The notes: generated by a model from the letters alone, not told the origin. A stretch of DNA of 64,000 nucleotides from Ruegeria sp. Ofav3-42 (GCF_022347725.1 NZ_JAKRGB010000011.1:124001-188000), one strand, 5' to 3'. Counted from the first letter of the stretch, positions 6,988 to 17,600 are shown. Made by a program: numbers and translations.

Positions 6988-7839
6988 ATGATCATCGTAA
7001 TTGATGGTATCAACCAACATAAGTTTAATGACGTCTTGGACGAGATGTTCAAACTGCGCGCACGCGTTTTTGGAGACCGTCTTGGCTGGGAAGTCAACAT
7101 CGTTGATGGGCGCGAGCGCGACCATTTTGACGATCTGCATCCTGCACACGTAGTCAGCATCAACGACGAGGGGGACGTTGTTGGGTGCATGAGACTGCTG
7201 CAAACGACTGGACCGCACATGCTGTCCGACGTCTTCCATTCAATACTGGACGATGAACCGCCGATCCGAAGTGCTCAGGTCTGGGAAGCGACCCGGTTCT
7301 GCGTCGACACCAAAAAGCTTGGCCGCGGACGCGGAGAAAACTCGGTATCCTATGTCACCAGCGAGGTTATGATCGGTTCGTTCGAATACGCCAAAACAGC
7401 GGGCGTTTTGGACTCGATCGCCGTGATCGATCCGGTGATGAACCGTGTTCTGCAACGGTCAGGCAACGCGCCGTATGACTATCTTGGATCCGCCAAGCCG
7501 ATGGGCAAGGTGGTCGCGATGGCCGCTCTTATGGACTGCTCGGATGAGAGAATTTCGGGAATTCGGGATTATGCTGGCATTGAGCATGATGTCTTTCTGA
7601 CCGACGAACAGGCTCTGGAGCGCTTCGAAGGCGCGAAGGCAAATCCAAGTGCCGCGAATTACGACCATCAGCCGCTAACGCAGCTGGAAAAATACTTTGT
7701 CGAACAGATGAATTCGGCAACATCGAAGGCCGAAGTAGATTCAGTGTTGAAACTGATCGAAGCGCTTTCGGACCGTTTTACGCCAGAGCAGAAGACCGCT
7801 CTGCTACGCACCCCCCGTGCTTTTGCTCATGAGGCCTGA
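6988..7839 (+). CDS. Acyl-homoserine-lactone synthase (LuxI family) with C-terminal extension
   Basis: A 283-residue LuxI-type synthase that makes acyl-homoserine lactone from S-adenosylmethionine and acyl-ACP in the cytoplasm. It keeps the family's conserved residues: Arg24, Phe28, Trp34, Asp45, Asp48, Arg69, Glu100 and Arg103. Most LuxI proteins are about 190-230 residues; this one carries roughly 70 more that are predicted helical and of unknown role. The ATG at 6988 is preferred over one two codons earlier, since AGGGGG at 6976-6981 is well spaced only for the later ATG. It pairs with the luxR gene upstream. Confidence 0.93.
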   Translation: MIIVIDGINQHKFNDVLDEMFKLRARVFGDRLGWEVNIVDGRERDHFDDLHPAHVVSINDEGDVVGCMRLLQTTGPHMLSDVFHSILDDEPPIRSAQVWEATRFCVDTKKLGRGRGENSVSYVTSEVMIGSFEYAKTAGVLDSIAVIDPVMNRVLQRSGNAPYDYLGSAKPMGKVVAMAALMDCSDERISGIRDYAGIEHDVFLTDEQALERFEGAKANPSAANYDHQPLTQLEKYFVEQMNSATSKAEVDSVLKLIEALSDRFTPEQKTALLRTPRAFAHEA

Positions 7840-7870
7840 CCCCCTCACCTCATAAGTTGAAGCCACCCAC

Positions 7871-7907
7871 ACGGAGCCGTCTAATTTCAGACGGCTCCGT
7901 TTTTTTT
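7871..7907 (+). terminator. Terminator after luxI
   Basis: Perfect 11-bp stem CGGAGCCGTCT / AGACGGCTCCG with a short loop, followed by eight Ts. Confidence 0.92.
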
Positions 7908-7932
7908 GCCCATGGGGATGGGCGGAAGAGGA

Positions 7933-9264
7933 TTACTCCTCTTCCAGTGCCTCTACGGCTTTCTGCAGGTCGTCCTTGCTGACTTCTTTGTCCGCAACCT
8001 GCGCCAGTTCGAATACGTAGTCGACGACCTTGTCTTCGAAGATCGGCGCACGTAGCTGCTGCTGCATCTGCGCGTTCTGCTGAACGAACTCAAAGAACTG
8101 ACGTTCCTGACCCGGGTACTGACGCGCCTGGTTCATGATCGCTTGTGTCATCTCAGAGTCGGTCACTTCGACCTCGGCCTTCTGACCCAGCTCAGCCAGC
8201 AGCAGGCCCAGACGCACGCGGCGTTCGGCCAGCTTGTTGTGCTCGTCGGTGGGCTCGATCTCGGCGTGGTCGTGGCCTTCCACTTCCGGGTTTTCCTCGT
8301 GCCACAGCTGGTGTGCGATCTGCTTGGCTTCGGCTTCAACCAGCGACGGCGGCAGGTCGAACGACACTTTCTCGTCCAGCGCATCCAGCAGGCCACGCTT
8401 CATGACAGCGCGCGACGCACCGGCATATTCCGCTTCCAGACGCTCAGCGATCTGACCCTTCAGCGCTTCCAGGTCTTCCGCACCGAACTTGGTGGCCAGC
8501 TCGTCATTGACCTCGGCAGCAACAGGCTCTTTGACTTCTTTGACGGTGCAGGTGAAGACAGCGTCTTTACCGGCCAGATGCTCGGCGCCGTATTCCTCGG
8601 GGAACTTCACCTCGACGTCTTTTACCTCTTCGGCTTTCACGCCAACCAGCTGCTCTTCGAAGCCGGGGATGAAGCTGTTCGAGCCCAGAACCAACGGATA
8701 GTCTTCGGCGGAACCGCCTTCGAACTCTTCGCCGTCCACTTTACCAACGAAGTCGATCACAACCTGATCGCCATCCTTGGCTTTCGAACCCTTGCGGCGC
8801 GCTTTGAAGTCCTGAGCGGTTTCGGCCAGATTGTTCAGCGCTTCTTCGATGGCCGCGTCGTCTGCTTTGACAACCAGCTTTTCCAGTTCAACCGATTTCA
8901 AGTCAACTTCTGGGATCTCGGGCAGCGCCTCATAGGACATTGCGACTTCTACATCGTCGCCCTCTTTCCAGTCCTCATTGGTCATTTTGACCTCGGGCTG
9001 CAGCGCAGGGCGCTCGCCACTGTCTTCAAAGTGCTGGTTCATTGCGCCGTCGATGCTTTCCTGCATCGCTTCGCCCAACAGGCGCTGGCCGAACTGCTTT
9101 TTCAGCAGCGCCATCGGCACTTTGCCTTTGCGGAAACCCTTCATCTCGATTTCCGGCTGCGCTTCGACCAGTTTCTCGTTCACTTTGTCGTCCAGCTCAG
9201 CCGCGGATACGACGATGTTGTAACCGCGTTTCAGACCTTCGTTCAGCGTCTCGGTAACCTGCAT
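7933..9264 (-). CDS. tig: Trigger factor
   Basis: A 443-residue trigger factor, the ribosome-bound chaperone and peptidyl-prolyl isomerase. The N-terminal ribosome-binding domain starts [16 protein letters not shown] and has the [17 protein letters not shown] signature. The FKBP-like isomerase domain is near residues 160-245 ([31 protein letters not shown]). The remainder is the arm and chaperone domain. The start at 9264 is set by the family's usual N terminus and a GGGGAC upstream. It converges on luxI. Confidence 0.97.
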   Translation of the reverse strand: MQVTETLNEGLKRGYNIVVSAAELDDKVNEKLVEAQPEIEMKGFRKGKVPMALLKKQFGQRLLGEAMQESIDGAMNQHFEDSGERPALQPEVKMTNEDWKEGDDVEVAMSYEALPEIPEVDLKSVELEKLVVKADDAAIEEALNNLAETAQDFKARRKGSKAKDGDQVVIDFVGKVDGEEFEGGSAEDYPLVLGSNSFIPGFEEQLVGVKAEEVKDVEVKFPEEYGAEHLAGKDAVFTCTVKEVKEPVAAEVNDELATKFGAEDLEALKGQIAERLEAEYAGASRAVMKRGLLDALDEKVSFDLPPSLVEAEAKQIAHQLWHEENPEVEGHDHAEIEPTDEHNKLAERRVRLGLLLAELGQKAEVEVTDSEMTQAIMNQARQYPGQERQFFEFVQQNAQMQQQLRAPIFEDKVVDYVFELAQVADKEVSKDDLQKAVEALEEE

Positions 9265-9394
9265 TATGGTAGTCCCCATAGGATTCGGGGCGCGCAAAAC
9301 GGCGCGCCGGGCAAATTTGACGCCTTCTATTTGCCCTGCCGCCCGCGTGCAAGGGGCAATGCCCAAGTCAGCCTTGTTTTGCCGCCGATTTGAA

Positions 9395-9426
9395 CAAAAA
9401 AACGCCCCGAACCAAGTCGGGGCGCG
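9395..9426 (-). terminator. Terminator of the porin gene
   Basis: On the minus strand, stem CGCCCCGA / TCGGGGCG with a short loop is followed by seven Ts. Confidence 0.88.
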
Positions 9427-9447
9427 TCCAGTTCACGGGGAAGGTCG

Positions 9448-10572
9448 TCAGAACTTCCAGAGCGCACCCAGCACCCAGGCTTCGTTCTTGTCAAAGTCGA
9501 CCGTATCGTCGAAATCGTGGTTACGGTATTTCAGGTAGGCATCCGTGTTGATCGCATCGATCCGCTGAACAACTGCGATACCCCAGGACTTGGTGCTGGA
9601 CCCCTGATTTTCGAAATCCGAACCGTCGAAATAGTCGATACCAACACCGGTTTTACCCCACGACACCCAATCGCCTTCGTAGGCAAGCTTGGTGTACCAG
9701 TAGTCCGGATCGCTTGCCCCGGCCGAGGTATCGTCCCGCGTCCCCAGAGCCGCGGTGAAGCTAAAGCCGCTTGGCAACAAGACCGAGGCCGACCCGATAG
9801 TATCCTTGCGCTCACCGGGTTGGCCGTCGAAATCGCGCACCGCGTAGGCGATACTCGCGGCAAACTCGACGCCGTTTGTAAAGGTGTTCCGGTACCGGAC
9901 CGCGATGTCGTAGTAATCGTCATCATCGCTGCTGGACAGGATGTTCTGGCCGTAAGCGATCGCGGCAGAGAAACCGTTAAAATCAGGCGTATCGTAGCGC
10001 ACCCTACCCCGGCGAGCTCCATCAAAGTTGCTGGCCGAGTCACCAACGGTGATGTCACTTAGAATTCCATCGGGTGCACGGTAGAAGAATGCGCCGTTTT
10101 CGTCGTTCGTGAACGAATACAATGCGGTCCCGACGTAAGACAGATCCGTTTCGGCGGCTCCGTCCGACGCCATGCTTCCCTGACCGGCGGAAAACTTGCC
10201 GTATCCACCCTTGAGCGAGAAATCGACGTGGCGAATGTCCTCGCGGGTCCAACCGTTGGTGTTGGTGCCGTCCTGGTTGGCCGTCCCGGTACTTGGCAGA
10301 CCCAGACCCGTCTCGAAGCGGAACATGAACTCGTTGCTGCCATAAGGCTGCATCACGCGCAGGCCCACGCGGCTGTTGGACAGGTCATTGTCCAGCAATC
10401 GGGTCTCGGTCTCCTGGCCGTCATCGACCGACACGATCACCGGGTCAAACTGGCCATACAGCAGCACATAACCGCCACTGTTGTTGTCGTACTTCAACTC
10501 GGCTGCGGCGGGAATTGCCGTGGTAACGGCCAGAACTCCGGCAATTGAAAGGATGCTTAATTTCACTGTCAT
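9448..10572 (-). CDS. Outer-membrane porin
   Basis: A 374-residue porin of the alphaproteobacterial general type. A signal peptide (MTVKLSILSIAGVLAVTTA, cleavage near AAAE) precedes a beta-barrel sequence with alternating aromatic and polar residues. The last residue is Phe, as expected for BAM-assembled barrels. It should form a diffusion channel for small solutes. A second possible start lies four codons upstream at 10584; neither has a strong ribosome-binding site. Its own terminator lies directly downstream. Confidence 0.88.
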   Translation of the reverse strand: MTVKLSILSIAGVLAVTTAIPAAAELKYDNNSGGYVLLYGQFDPVIVSVDDGQETETRLLDNDLSNSRVGLRVMQPYGSNEFMFRFETGLGLPSTGTANQDGTNTNGWTREDIRHVDFSLKGGYGKFSAGQGSMASDGAAETDLSYVGTALYSFTNDENGAFFYRAPDGILSDITVGDSASNFDGARRGRVRYDTPDFNGFSAAIAYGQNILSSSDDDDYYDIAVRYRNTFTNGVEFAASIAYAVRDFDGQPGERKDTIGSASVLLPSGFSFTAALGTRDDTSAGASDPDYWYTKLAYEGDWVSWGKTGVGIDYFDGSDFENQGSSTKSWGIAVVQRIDAINTDAYLKYRNHDFDDTVDFDKNEAWVLGALWKF

Positions 10573-10874
10573 TTCTTTCACCATGAACGTTTATTTTCTG
10601 GATACTGCCTGTGGGCTAATCTCATGTGACAGATCCATCACGCGTAGAACCGGCTTTTCTGACTCTGAGGTTCCGCCTTACGGCTCTAAATCGGCAGAAA
10701 CTAAATGGCAAATATATCAACATGTTGTTCGCGCACCCTCAAGAAGTTCAGGGCTCCTGTGTCAAGTCTGCCACTCCGCCACCCGTCTTTCAAAAGAATG
10801 ACATGCAATGATGCAGATGCTTGCGGCCAATTCTTGCCGAAAGCCGCGGAAAGCGGCCAGATTCCGCGCATGCG
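10573..10874. other. Intergenic stretch between porin and nnr
   Basis: About 300 bases with no supported gene. It must hold the porin promoter and leader. I see no convincing operator, RNA gene or repeat in it. Confidence 0.5.
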
Positions 10875-12428
10875 TCAACTGGACATTTGCTGAAACACCT
10901 GAGGCAACTGCTCGGGCAAATCCTCGGCGATCAGACCCGGACCGAAAGAGCGCGCGCATTCCACATGTAGCCAAGCCGCAGTTTCCGCAGCCGGCATGGG
11001 ATCAAAGCCCCGCGCCATCAAGCCGGTGATGAACCCCGCCAAAACATCGCCGGAACCCGCCGTTGCCAGCCACGGTGCGGAACGTTCGTAATGGGCCGAG
11101 TTGACTGCGCAGCGCCCATCCGGCGCGGCAATCACCGTATTCGGCCCCTTGAACAGCACGACGCACCCTGCTCTTTTGGCAGCATCACGGGTCGCGTCGA
11201 CCTTTGAATAGGCCGGGCCCTTGATCAGAACAGCTTTCAGCTTTTCAGAGATATCCGGAAATAGTCTTGCGAACTCACCCCCATGGGGTGTCAAAACGCA
11301 ATTCTCGTGCAGCATGTCAAACAGCACCGATGGATCGTCTGCAAAAGCCGTCAGCGCGTCCGCATCCAGCACGGTTGACCGACCAACGGCCAGAGCAACC
11401 GGCACCAGATCACGCGCTCTGTCCAACCCTAAACCGGGGCCAAGACATAGGGCATTCAAACGCTCATCCTTAAGGGTTTCCGTCAGTACGTCACCATCCT
11501 CAAGCCGCCGCAACATGATGGCTGTGACTTCCGTCGCAGCTTCCAGCTGGGCCGCCGGAGGAACGCCGAGCGTCACCAACCCTGCCCCGATGCGCAAAGC
11601 GCCCCGGGCAGCCAAACGCGCTGCTCCGGTCTTGCCCGAGCCCCCCGACAAGATCAGCGCGTGTCCGTGAGAGTACTTGTGATCCATCGTGGCCTTGGTC
11701 CACGGAACAACTCTATCGGAAACAAGCTGAACCACTTCTTTTGATGTTTGACGTTGAAGCCCGATTGGCTTGGTTCGAACCAGTCCGCAGGTTTCGGGGC
11801 CAACGCCAATCAAATGACCGACCTTTTGGCCATGAAACGTAACCGTTAGATCAGCCGTTATCACATTCCCAAGAACTCGGCCGCTATCGGCGCATAAGCC
11901 GCTGGGAACATCGATTGCCACGACACGCGCGCCGTGTTGCCGCATCAGGCACCTTGCATCTTCAGACGCCAAGAGTGTGAATATCCCTTGGAAAGGACGC
12001 GTCAGCCCAGTTCCGAACAACCCATCAATAAGAAGGTCAAATTTTGGCGGAAACTTAAGGTAGTCATCGACCAACGGAGGTGGATTGATCTTAAGAACAT
12101 TGACTTCGTATTTCCCCTTCCATCGCTCATAGTTCGTTCGCGCGTCAGGCGGCAGTTTTTTCGGGTCGCCATACAAGTATACCTCAACCTCCCAACCCCA
12201 CTCCTTCAGCAACCGCGCGACGACAAACCCGTCACCGCCATTGTTGCCGGGGCCGCACAAAACCACGGCCGTTCCGGACGTTTTTGACAGTTCGGGCCAC
12301 TCCTCGAAAACGGCCTCGACGACCCCTCGACCGGCGCGCTCCATCAGCTCCAGGCCGGTGACCTGACCGGACTCGATGGCGGCCTGTTCTACCGCCCGCA
12401 TTTGCGCCGCTGTCAGTAATTCTGCCAT
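10875..12428 (-). CDS. nnr: Bifunctional NAD(P)H-hydrate repair enzyme
   Basis: A 517-residue fusion of NAD(P)HX epimerase (YjeF_N, about residues 1-215) and ADP-dependent NAD(P)HX dehydratase (C-terminal, about 235-510). The N-terminal part has LCGPGNNGGDGFVVARLL. The C-terminal part has TPHGGEFARLF and TAGSGDVLAGFITG, the ribokinase-like nucleotide motif. Together they repair damaged NADH and NADPH hydrates. The gene is divergent from glnB. Confidence 0.96.
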   Translation of the reverse strand: MAELLTAAQMRAVEQAAIESGQVTGLELMERAGRGVVEAVFEEWPELSKTSGTAVVLCGPGNNGGDGFVVARLLKEWGWEVEVYLYGDPKKLPPDARTNYERWKGKYEVNVLKINPPPLVDDYLKFPPKFDLLIDGLFGTGLTRPFQGIFTLLASEDARCLMRQHGARVVAIDVPSGLCADSGRVLGNVITADLTVTFHGQKVGHLIGVGPETCGLVRTKPIGLQRQTSKEVVQLVSDRVVPWTKATMDHKYSHGHALILSGGSGKTGAARLAARGALRIGAGLVTLGVPPAAQLEAATEVTAIMLRRLEDGDVLTETLKDERLNALCLGPGLGLDRARDLVPVALAVGRSTVLDADALTAFADDPSVLFDMLHENCVLTPHGGEFARLFPDISEKLKAVLIKGPAYSKVDATRDAAKRAGCVVLFKGPNTVIAAPDGRCAVNSAHYERSAPWLATAGSGDVLAGFITGLMARGFDPMPAAETAAWLHVECARSFGPGLIAEDLPEQLPQVFQQMSS

Positions 12429-12585
12429 CTCAAATCCCCTGACGATTCAATTTCGATTACTTTTTGTGCAAGTCGATCAAAAAATGACCTGCCGCCTGAT
12501 TTATCAGCGCCCAACCCGGACCATTTTCGCAATCACATTGCCGACCGATTTTAGACGTGGTCAGTGCCTCAGTGACAAGAGTTAA

Positions 12586-12936
<351 letters not shown>

Positions 12937-12969
12937 CAGAACAATCTCAAAGCAGAGGAATAATAAGCT

Positions 12970-14376
12970 ATGAGCAAGGACGCAGTTCTTCAGCTGATCA
13001 AGGACGAGGACGCCGAATACGTCGACGTTCGCTTTACCGACCCGCGCGGCAAACTTCAGCACGTGACGCTGATGGCAGATCAGGTTGACGAAGACTTTCT
13101 GGAAGAAGGCTTCATGTTCGACGGTTCGTCCATCGCGGGCTGGAAGTCGATCGAAGCATCGGACATGAAGCTGATGGTCGACACCGAAAGCGCTTATGTC
13201 GATCCGTTCTACGCGGAAAAAACCATCTGCGTGCACTGCTCGGTTGTCGAGCCCGACACCGGCGAAGCCTACGAGCGTGACCCGCGTGGCACTGCCCAGA
13301 AGGCCGAGGCCTACCTGAAAGCATCGGGTATCGGCGATGTTGCCTATATGGGCCCCGAAGCCGAATTCTTCCTGTTTGACGATGTTCGTTTCTCAAACAG
13401 TATCAACAAGGTATCGTACGAAGTTGATGCAACTGACGCGTCGTGGAACACCGACACCGAGTACGAGATGGGCAACATGGGCCACCGTCCGGGTGTCAAG
13501 GGCGGTTACTTCCCGGTGAACCCGATCGACGAAGCGCAGGACCTGCGTTCGGAAATGCTGTCGACCATGAAGCGTCTGGGCATGAAGGTCGACAAGCACC
13601 ACCACGAGGTTGCGTCGTGCCAGCACGAGCTGGGCCTGATCTTTGACAGCCTGACCAAGCAGGCGGACGAGCTGCAGAAGTACAAGTACGTCATCCACAA
13701 CGTTGCACACGCTTACGGCAAATCGGCCACTTTCATGCCGAAGCCGATCGCAGGTGACAACGGCACCGGTATGCACGTGAACATGTCGATCTGGAAAGAC
13801 GGCAAGCCGCTGTTCGCGGGCGACAAATACGCCGACCTGTCAGACGAGGCCCTGTGGTTCATCGGCGGTGTTCTGAAGCACGCCAAGACTCTGAACGCCT
13901 TCACCAACCCGTCGACCAACAGCTACAAGCGCCTGATTCCAGGCTTTGAAGCACCTGTTCTGCGCGCCTATTCGGCACGTAACCGCTCGGGTTGTGTTCG
14001 TATTCCTTGGACCGAAAGCCCGAAAGCCAAGCGCGTCGAGGCCCGTTTCCCCGATCCGGCCGCAAACCCGTACCTGGCGTTTGCCGCCTTGTTGATGGCC
14101 GGTCTGGACGGCATCAAGAACAAGATCGATCCGGGCGAAGCCATGGACAAGAACCTGTACGACTTGCCCGCCGAAGAACTGGCCGACATCCCGACCGTCT
14201 GCGGCAGCCTGCGTGAAGCTCTGGAAGCTCTGGCATCCGATCACGACTTCCTGCTGCAGGGCGACGTGTTCACCAAAGACCAGATCGACGGCTACATCGC
14301 ACTGAAGATGGAAGAGGTGGAAACCTACGAGCACACTCCGCATCCGGTTGAATACGGCATGTACTACAGCTGCTAA
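12970..14376 (+). CDS. glnA: Type I glutamine synthetase
   Basis: A 468-residue type I glutamine synthetase that makes glutamine from glutamate, ammonia and ATP as a dodecamer. The sequence contains [14 protein letters not shown] near the N terminus, [13 protein letters not shown] and NGTGMHVN in the active site, and Tyr397 in NLYDLP, the adenylylation site, so the classical GlnE/PII cascade should apply. AGAGGAA lies before the start. Confidence 0.98.
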   Translation: MSKDAVLQLIKDEDAEYVDVRFTDPRGKLQHVTLMADQVDEDFLEEGFMFDGSSIAGWKSIEASDMKLMVDTESAYVDPFYAEKTICVHCSVVEPDTGEAYERDPRGTAQKAEAYLKASGIGDVAYMGPEAEFFLFDDVRFSNSINKVSYEVDATDASWNTDTEYEMGNMGHRPGVKGGYFPVNPIDEAQDLRSEMLSTMKRLGMKVDKHHHEVASCQHELGLIFDSLTKQADELQKYKYVIHNVAHAYGKSATFMPKPIAGDNGTGMHVNMSIWKDGKPLFAGDKYADLSDEALWFIGGVLKHAKTLNAFTNPSTNSYKRLIPGFEAPVLRAYSARNRSGCVRIPWTESPKAKRVEARFPDPAANPYLAFAALLMAGLDGIKNKIDPGEAMDKNLYDLPAEELADIPTVCGSLREALEALASDHDFLLQGDVFTKDQIDGYIALKMEEVETYEHTPHPVEYGMYYSC

Positions 14377-14401
14377 ACCAAGGGTTAGCGGAACGACTAA
14401 A

Positions 14402-14432
14402 CAAAAGGGCGCCTGTTAGGCGCCCTTTTGTC
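14402..14432 (+). terminator. Terminator of glnB-glnA
   Basis: Stem ACAAAAGGGCGCC / GGCGCCCTTTTGT with a TGTTA-type loop. It is nearly symmetric, so it could act on both strands. Confidence 0.88.
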
Positions 14433-14526
14433 ATTCCGGACATCCGCATCACAAGCGTCTTGACTGACAGTTGGTATCGTCAGAGCCTGCTCTGAAGTAT
14501 TGGCTTAATCACTTTGGGAGGAAACG

Positions 14527-14805
14527 ATGCGCCTGATGTTGAAGTTCACGATACCTGTTGAGAAAGGTAATCAGGCCGAGCGGGACGGCACACTTGGAGC
14601 AGCGATTGACGCTCTGGTAAAAGAAGTGAACGCAGAGGCCGCATATTTCGCGCTGGAGCACGGCAAACGGATGGGGATCGTCATATTTGAGGAAACCGAT
14701 CAGGCCCGCATGCCCGCGATCAACGAACCGCTGTTTGCGGCGCTGAATGCCAACATAGAAATCCAACCCGTCTTGACCTCCGAAGACCTGCAGCGTGCGC
14801 TGTAA
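14527..14805 (+). CDS. Small hypothetical protein
   Basis: A 92-residue soluble protein with no signal peptide, preceded by GGGAGG at good spacing. The pattern of strands and helices (MLKFTIPV, AIDALVKEV, AAYFAL, RMGIVIFEE, LFAALNANIEIQPVLT) suggests a small ferredoxin-like alpha/beta fold of the kind found in monooxygenase-like or GYD-like families. I cannot name the family. It is followed by the lytic transglycosylase gene about 45 bases later. Confidence 0.7.
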   Translation: MRLMLKFTIPVEKGNQAERDGTLGAAIDALVKEVNAEAAYFALEHGKRMGIVIFEETDQARMPAINEPLFAALNANIEIQPVLTSEDLQRAL

Positions 14806-14850
14806 ATGATCGCAACTGCTTAGATTGAACCGATTGAGGGAATGAAAACC

Positions 14851-15645
14851 ATGCGGCGCCTCGCCATTTTGATTGCTTTCACAGTATCCATGCCCGCGCT
14901 GGCGGCAGCCGCCCCCTGCGGCAATACTGGCAGTGGATTTGAGGCGTGGAAAAGTGACTTTGCCAGACAGGCCAAACGCGCCGGCGTGAAAAAGAAGGGT
15001 CTGCAAGCACTGGCGCAGTCGCAATATGCCACGCGCACAATCGCGGCGGATCGTAATCAAAAGAGCTTTAAGTACTCCCTGGAAAAGTTCATGCGCGTGC
15101 GCGGCGCGGACACCATCGTAGCACAGGGCCGCAAACGCAAAGCGCGAAACCCGCAATTCTACGCGGCACTTGAGCGCCAATATGGCGTGCCCGCCGGCGT
15201 CTTGATCGCCATACACGGCATGGAAACAGGCTTTGGCAATTTCATGGGTGACAGTCAGGTTGTTTCCGCGATCACAACACTGGCCTACGATTGTCGCCGG
15301 TCCGAGTTCTTCATCCCTCACGCCATCGGGGCACTGAAACTGGTCGATCAAGGCAGCATTACGACGGCCACAAAGGGCGCGAAACATGGTGAACTTGGGC
15401 ACACTCAATTCCTGCCCGGCAATGCCATGACATACGGTGTCGATGCCACCGGCGATGGTCGCGTTGATTTCTACAATATGACGGATGCACTGGCCTCAAC
15501 CGCCAATTTTCTACGTAAGAAAGGATGGAGACCGGGGCGCGGCTATCAGCAGGGCCAGCCAAATTTTGCGGTCATTCAACAGTGGAACGCCGCTTCGGTA
15601 TACCAGCAGTCCATTGCGATCATGGCCGCCCGAATCGACGGCTGA
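14851..15645 (+). CDS. Lytic murein transglycosylase (MltB-like)
   Basis: A 264-residue periplasmic lytic transglycosylase of the MltB group. A signal peptide MRRLAILIAFTVSMPALAAAA is followed by the domain, with the likely catalytic Glu125 in IHGMETGFG and the later GAKHGELGHTQFLPG segment. It cleaves the glycan backbone of murein. The ATG at 14851 is preferred because GAGGG lies ten bases upstream; an ATG at 14842 is only one base from that site. No peptidoglycan-binding domain follows. Confidence 0.88.
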   Translation: MRRLAILIAFTVSMPALAAAAPCGNTGSGFEAWKSDFARQAKRAGVKKKGLQALAQSQYATRTIAADRNQKSFKYSLEKFMRVRGADTIVAQGRKRKARNPQFYAALERQYGVPAGVLIAIHGMETGFGNFMGDSQVVSAITTLAYDCRRSEFFIPHAIGALKLVDQGSITTATKGAKHGELGHTQFLPGNAMTYGVDATGDGRVDFYNMTDALASTANFLRKKGWRPGRGYQQGQPNFAVIQQWNAASVYQQSIAIMAARIDG

Positions 15646-15844
15646 ATGTGGTCGGGAATTCGGACCAATGCACCAAATTTCAGCCACATTATCGCCACAG
15701 AAATGAAACGGCCCTTAAAATGCCTAGGTTTCCATAGCGTAATCAATCCACGCGATTTTTCATTTTTTTCCATTTTCGCCCAAATCTGCCCCAGATCGCT
15801 TGCTAGATTGTTTCCAACGACAGGATGCGACAAAGGACAGCGCA

Positions 15845-16759
15845 GTGACTCCGAAGCACAGCTATCACGGTGGTCTGCAATTCAACGGTAAGGCCGAAGG
15901 CGCGATTGAGCGGTTTGGAAAAATCGTTGCGACGACGCTTCAGGACTATGGTCACCTGGTCGAACGCAGGGCCCTTCTGAGCGCCACCGAAGCCAGTATT
16001 GTTTCCAGCCAGTACCTGGTGCGCCTGACTCTGGACACTCAGGCGGCCGAGACTGAAGACCGGTTCGGGCGTCTGGACCGCGCAGCAGGTCTGAAAACAA
16101 TTCCCAGACCGATTGTGAGCAAGCCGCAAAACCGGCTGACAATCTCGGTTTCCCCGGTTTCGCCGCTGCTGGACGACAGCGAAGTTTCCGAGCTGATGCT
16201 GGTGGTGATCCTTTACAGGATGGTCGACATCTGCGCGACGCAGAGGATTGAATGGCTATCCCCCAATACCGTTCTGACGCTCGAACAATTCATGAGCGCG
16301 TTTGACTCCCTGACCCCCGGAAAAACGCGGAACAGAAAGCAGATATTCGAGGCAGTAACAGGCCCGTTTGCAGGGCTGAACATTCCTGACGCAGAAGACC
16401 TGGATGAGCCAGAAAAATCGGCGCTGAAACCAGCAGCCCGGCCGATCCAGCTGTCCGATGAGCAGTTGCTCAGCATCGCTTTTCGGACAGAAGAACCTAT
16501 CGAGCAGCCTACCGATCGGGACGACACGCCCCCCCTCGACCACGAAAAACCCAGCGATATCCTGCGACTGACCAGTTGGGGATTGACGGGTGCCGTGGCA
16601 AGCGTGTCGGTCCCGATTGCGGCCTCATTGGCCGCTGTAAACCTGATCAAGGGCGAAGACTTTCGCCTTAATACTCAGGTGCTGGCCTATTCCGTTGCGA
16701 TCTCCGCTCTCAGCACAAGCGGTGCATTCGCGGGCGTAGCCAGCGCGTTGGGCATGTAG
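15845..16759 (+). CDS. Hypothetical protein with C-terminal membrane segments
   Basis: A 304-residue protein that I do not recognise. GTG start at 15845 with AAAGGA seven bases upstream. The first 240 residues look soluble and partly charged; the last 65 contain two hydrophobic stretches (about residues 243-262 and 275-300), so the protein is probably anchored by its C terminus with the large part in the cytoplasm. No enzymatic motif is visible. A terminator follows closely. Confidence 0.7.
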   Translation: MTPKHSYHGGLQFNGKAEGAIERFGKIVATTLQDYGHLVERRALLSATEASIVSSQYLVRLTLDTQAAETEDRFGRLDRAAGLKTIPRPIVSKPQNRLTISVSPVSPLLDDSEVSELMLVVILYRMVDICATQRIEWLSPNTVLTLEQFMSAFDSLTPGKTRNRKQIFEAVTGPFAGLNIPDAEDLDEPEKSALKPAARPIQLSDEQLLSIAFRTEEPIEQPTDRDDTPPLDHEKPSDILRLTSWGLTGAVASVSVPIAASLAAVNLIKGEDFRLNTQVLAYSVAISALSTSGAFAGVASALGM

Positions 16760-16787
16760 TCCAGCATCAAGTGACCCTCCTTGGAGG

Positions 16788-16810
16788 CCCCGCCATTAGG
16801 CGGGGTTTTC
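16788..16810 (+). terminator. Terminator after the gene at 15845
   Basis: Stem CCCCGCC / GGCGGGG with ATTA loop, then TTTT. It overlaps the last codons of the convergent DUF3445 gene. Confidence 0.75.
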
Positions 16811-17539
16811 CATTTTGGCCACCTGATGCGCCGCAAGCACATATGTATGGATCGAGAAGATGACGGCCCGCGTTTCCGGCAGGCGCAAAAGTGTCTGCCG
16901 TTCACTTCGCAGGAAACTTGCTGATCCCGGATCCGTTATGTCACGGGGCTCGCCTGCGCTGCGGGGTTGATGAAGCTCGGCGTCCTCATACCACAGCGCG
17001 TTGAACCGCCACAGCGGGCGCCCCGGCTGTATCCCGTCGAACAATCGCTGAACGCGACGGGCGACGTTTTCGTCATAGCTGTCCACAGGAACATGAATGC
17101 CGACGAGGGGACGCATGAATTTCTCGGACAACCGCCAACTGGCGGGAAAGCACAGGATAGCTCCGGTCAGAACGTGTTCATCCCCTTGCTTTTGCAGAAT
17201 GCAGAAATCTTCCTGCACCAACTGGCATAGCGTGTCCAATGGACGATCCCGATCAACCTGCACCCCCTGCCCGTCGGGCCGGATCACATGGTCCGTGCTT
17301 CCCGGATGGGTATATTGCACAACCAGCTCCAGCAATTCCTGTGCGGCAGGCATCGCGGCCGGGTCCAGCGCAAGCACATCCGAGCGCCGTTCCGCCAACA
17401 GCGTTGCTCGTCTTTTCATTTGGGCCGCGAACGCGTCATCGCAGTGCAACCAGTCATCCATGCTGGCTGGCTGAATACCCGGCAAGGGACGTTGGTCCAG
17501 CGGATTGTATGGGATAGAAGTTTGAAGAATGGTCGTCAT
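16796..17539 (-). CDS. DUF3445 / haem-dependent oxidative N-demethylase-like protein
   Basis: A 247-residue DUF3445 protein. Recognised from the opening IPYNPLDQRPLPGIQP, the FCILQK segment, CFPASWRLSEKF and HVPVD with the RLFDGIQPGRPLWRFNA stretch. Members of this family have been described as haem-dependent oxidative N-demethylases acting on methylated amines such as dimethylamine; the exact substrate here is unknown. It is divergent from dddP with 123 bases between them, so shared control is possible. It is shorter than some family members. Confidence 0.82.
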   Translation of the reverse strand: MTTILQTSIPYNPLDQRPLPGIQPASMDDWLHCDDAFAAQMKRRATLLAERRSDVLALDPAAMPAAQELLELVVQYTHPGSTDHVIRPDGQGVQVDRDRPLDTLCQLVQEDFCILQKQGDEHVLTGAILCFPASWRLSEKFMRPLVGIHVPVDSYDENVARRVQRLFDGIQPGRPLWRFNALWYEDAELHQPRSAGEPRDITDPGSASFLRSERQTLLRLPETRAVIFSIHTYVLAAHQVAKMENPA

Positions 17540-17581
17540 GGTTCTGACCTACCATCGGAATTTTCGCTTGTCGGTCAAAAA

Positions 17582-17600
17582 GCGACGAACGCGCCGTCGC
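17582..17600. promoter_or_regulatory. Inverted repeat between dddP and DUF3445 genes
   Basis: Arms GCGACG and CGTCGC with a 7-base spacer, flanked by A/T-rich runs, near the middle of the 123-base divergent gap. A candidate operator for one or both genes. Confidence 0.35.

Noticed and set aside
8143-9393. Long open frame opposite tig
   Set aside because: It is antisense to a certain gene, has a low-complexity Phe/Gln/Leu-rich product and no plausible ribosome-binding site.
10730-10800. tRNA-Leu/Ser-like A-box (TGGCGGAGTGGCAGAC) on the minus strand
   Set aside because: No pairing acceptor stem, no anticodon stem with a proper 7-base loop and no T-loop GTTCGA box follow at the right distance.
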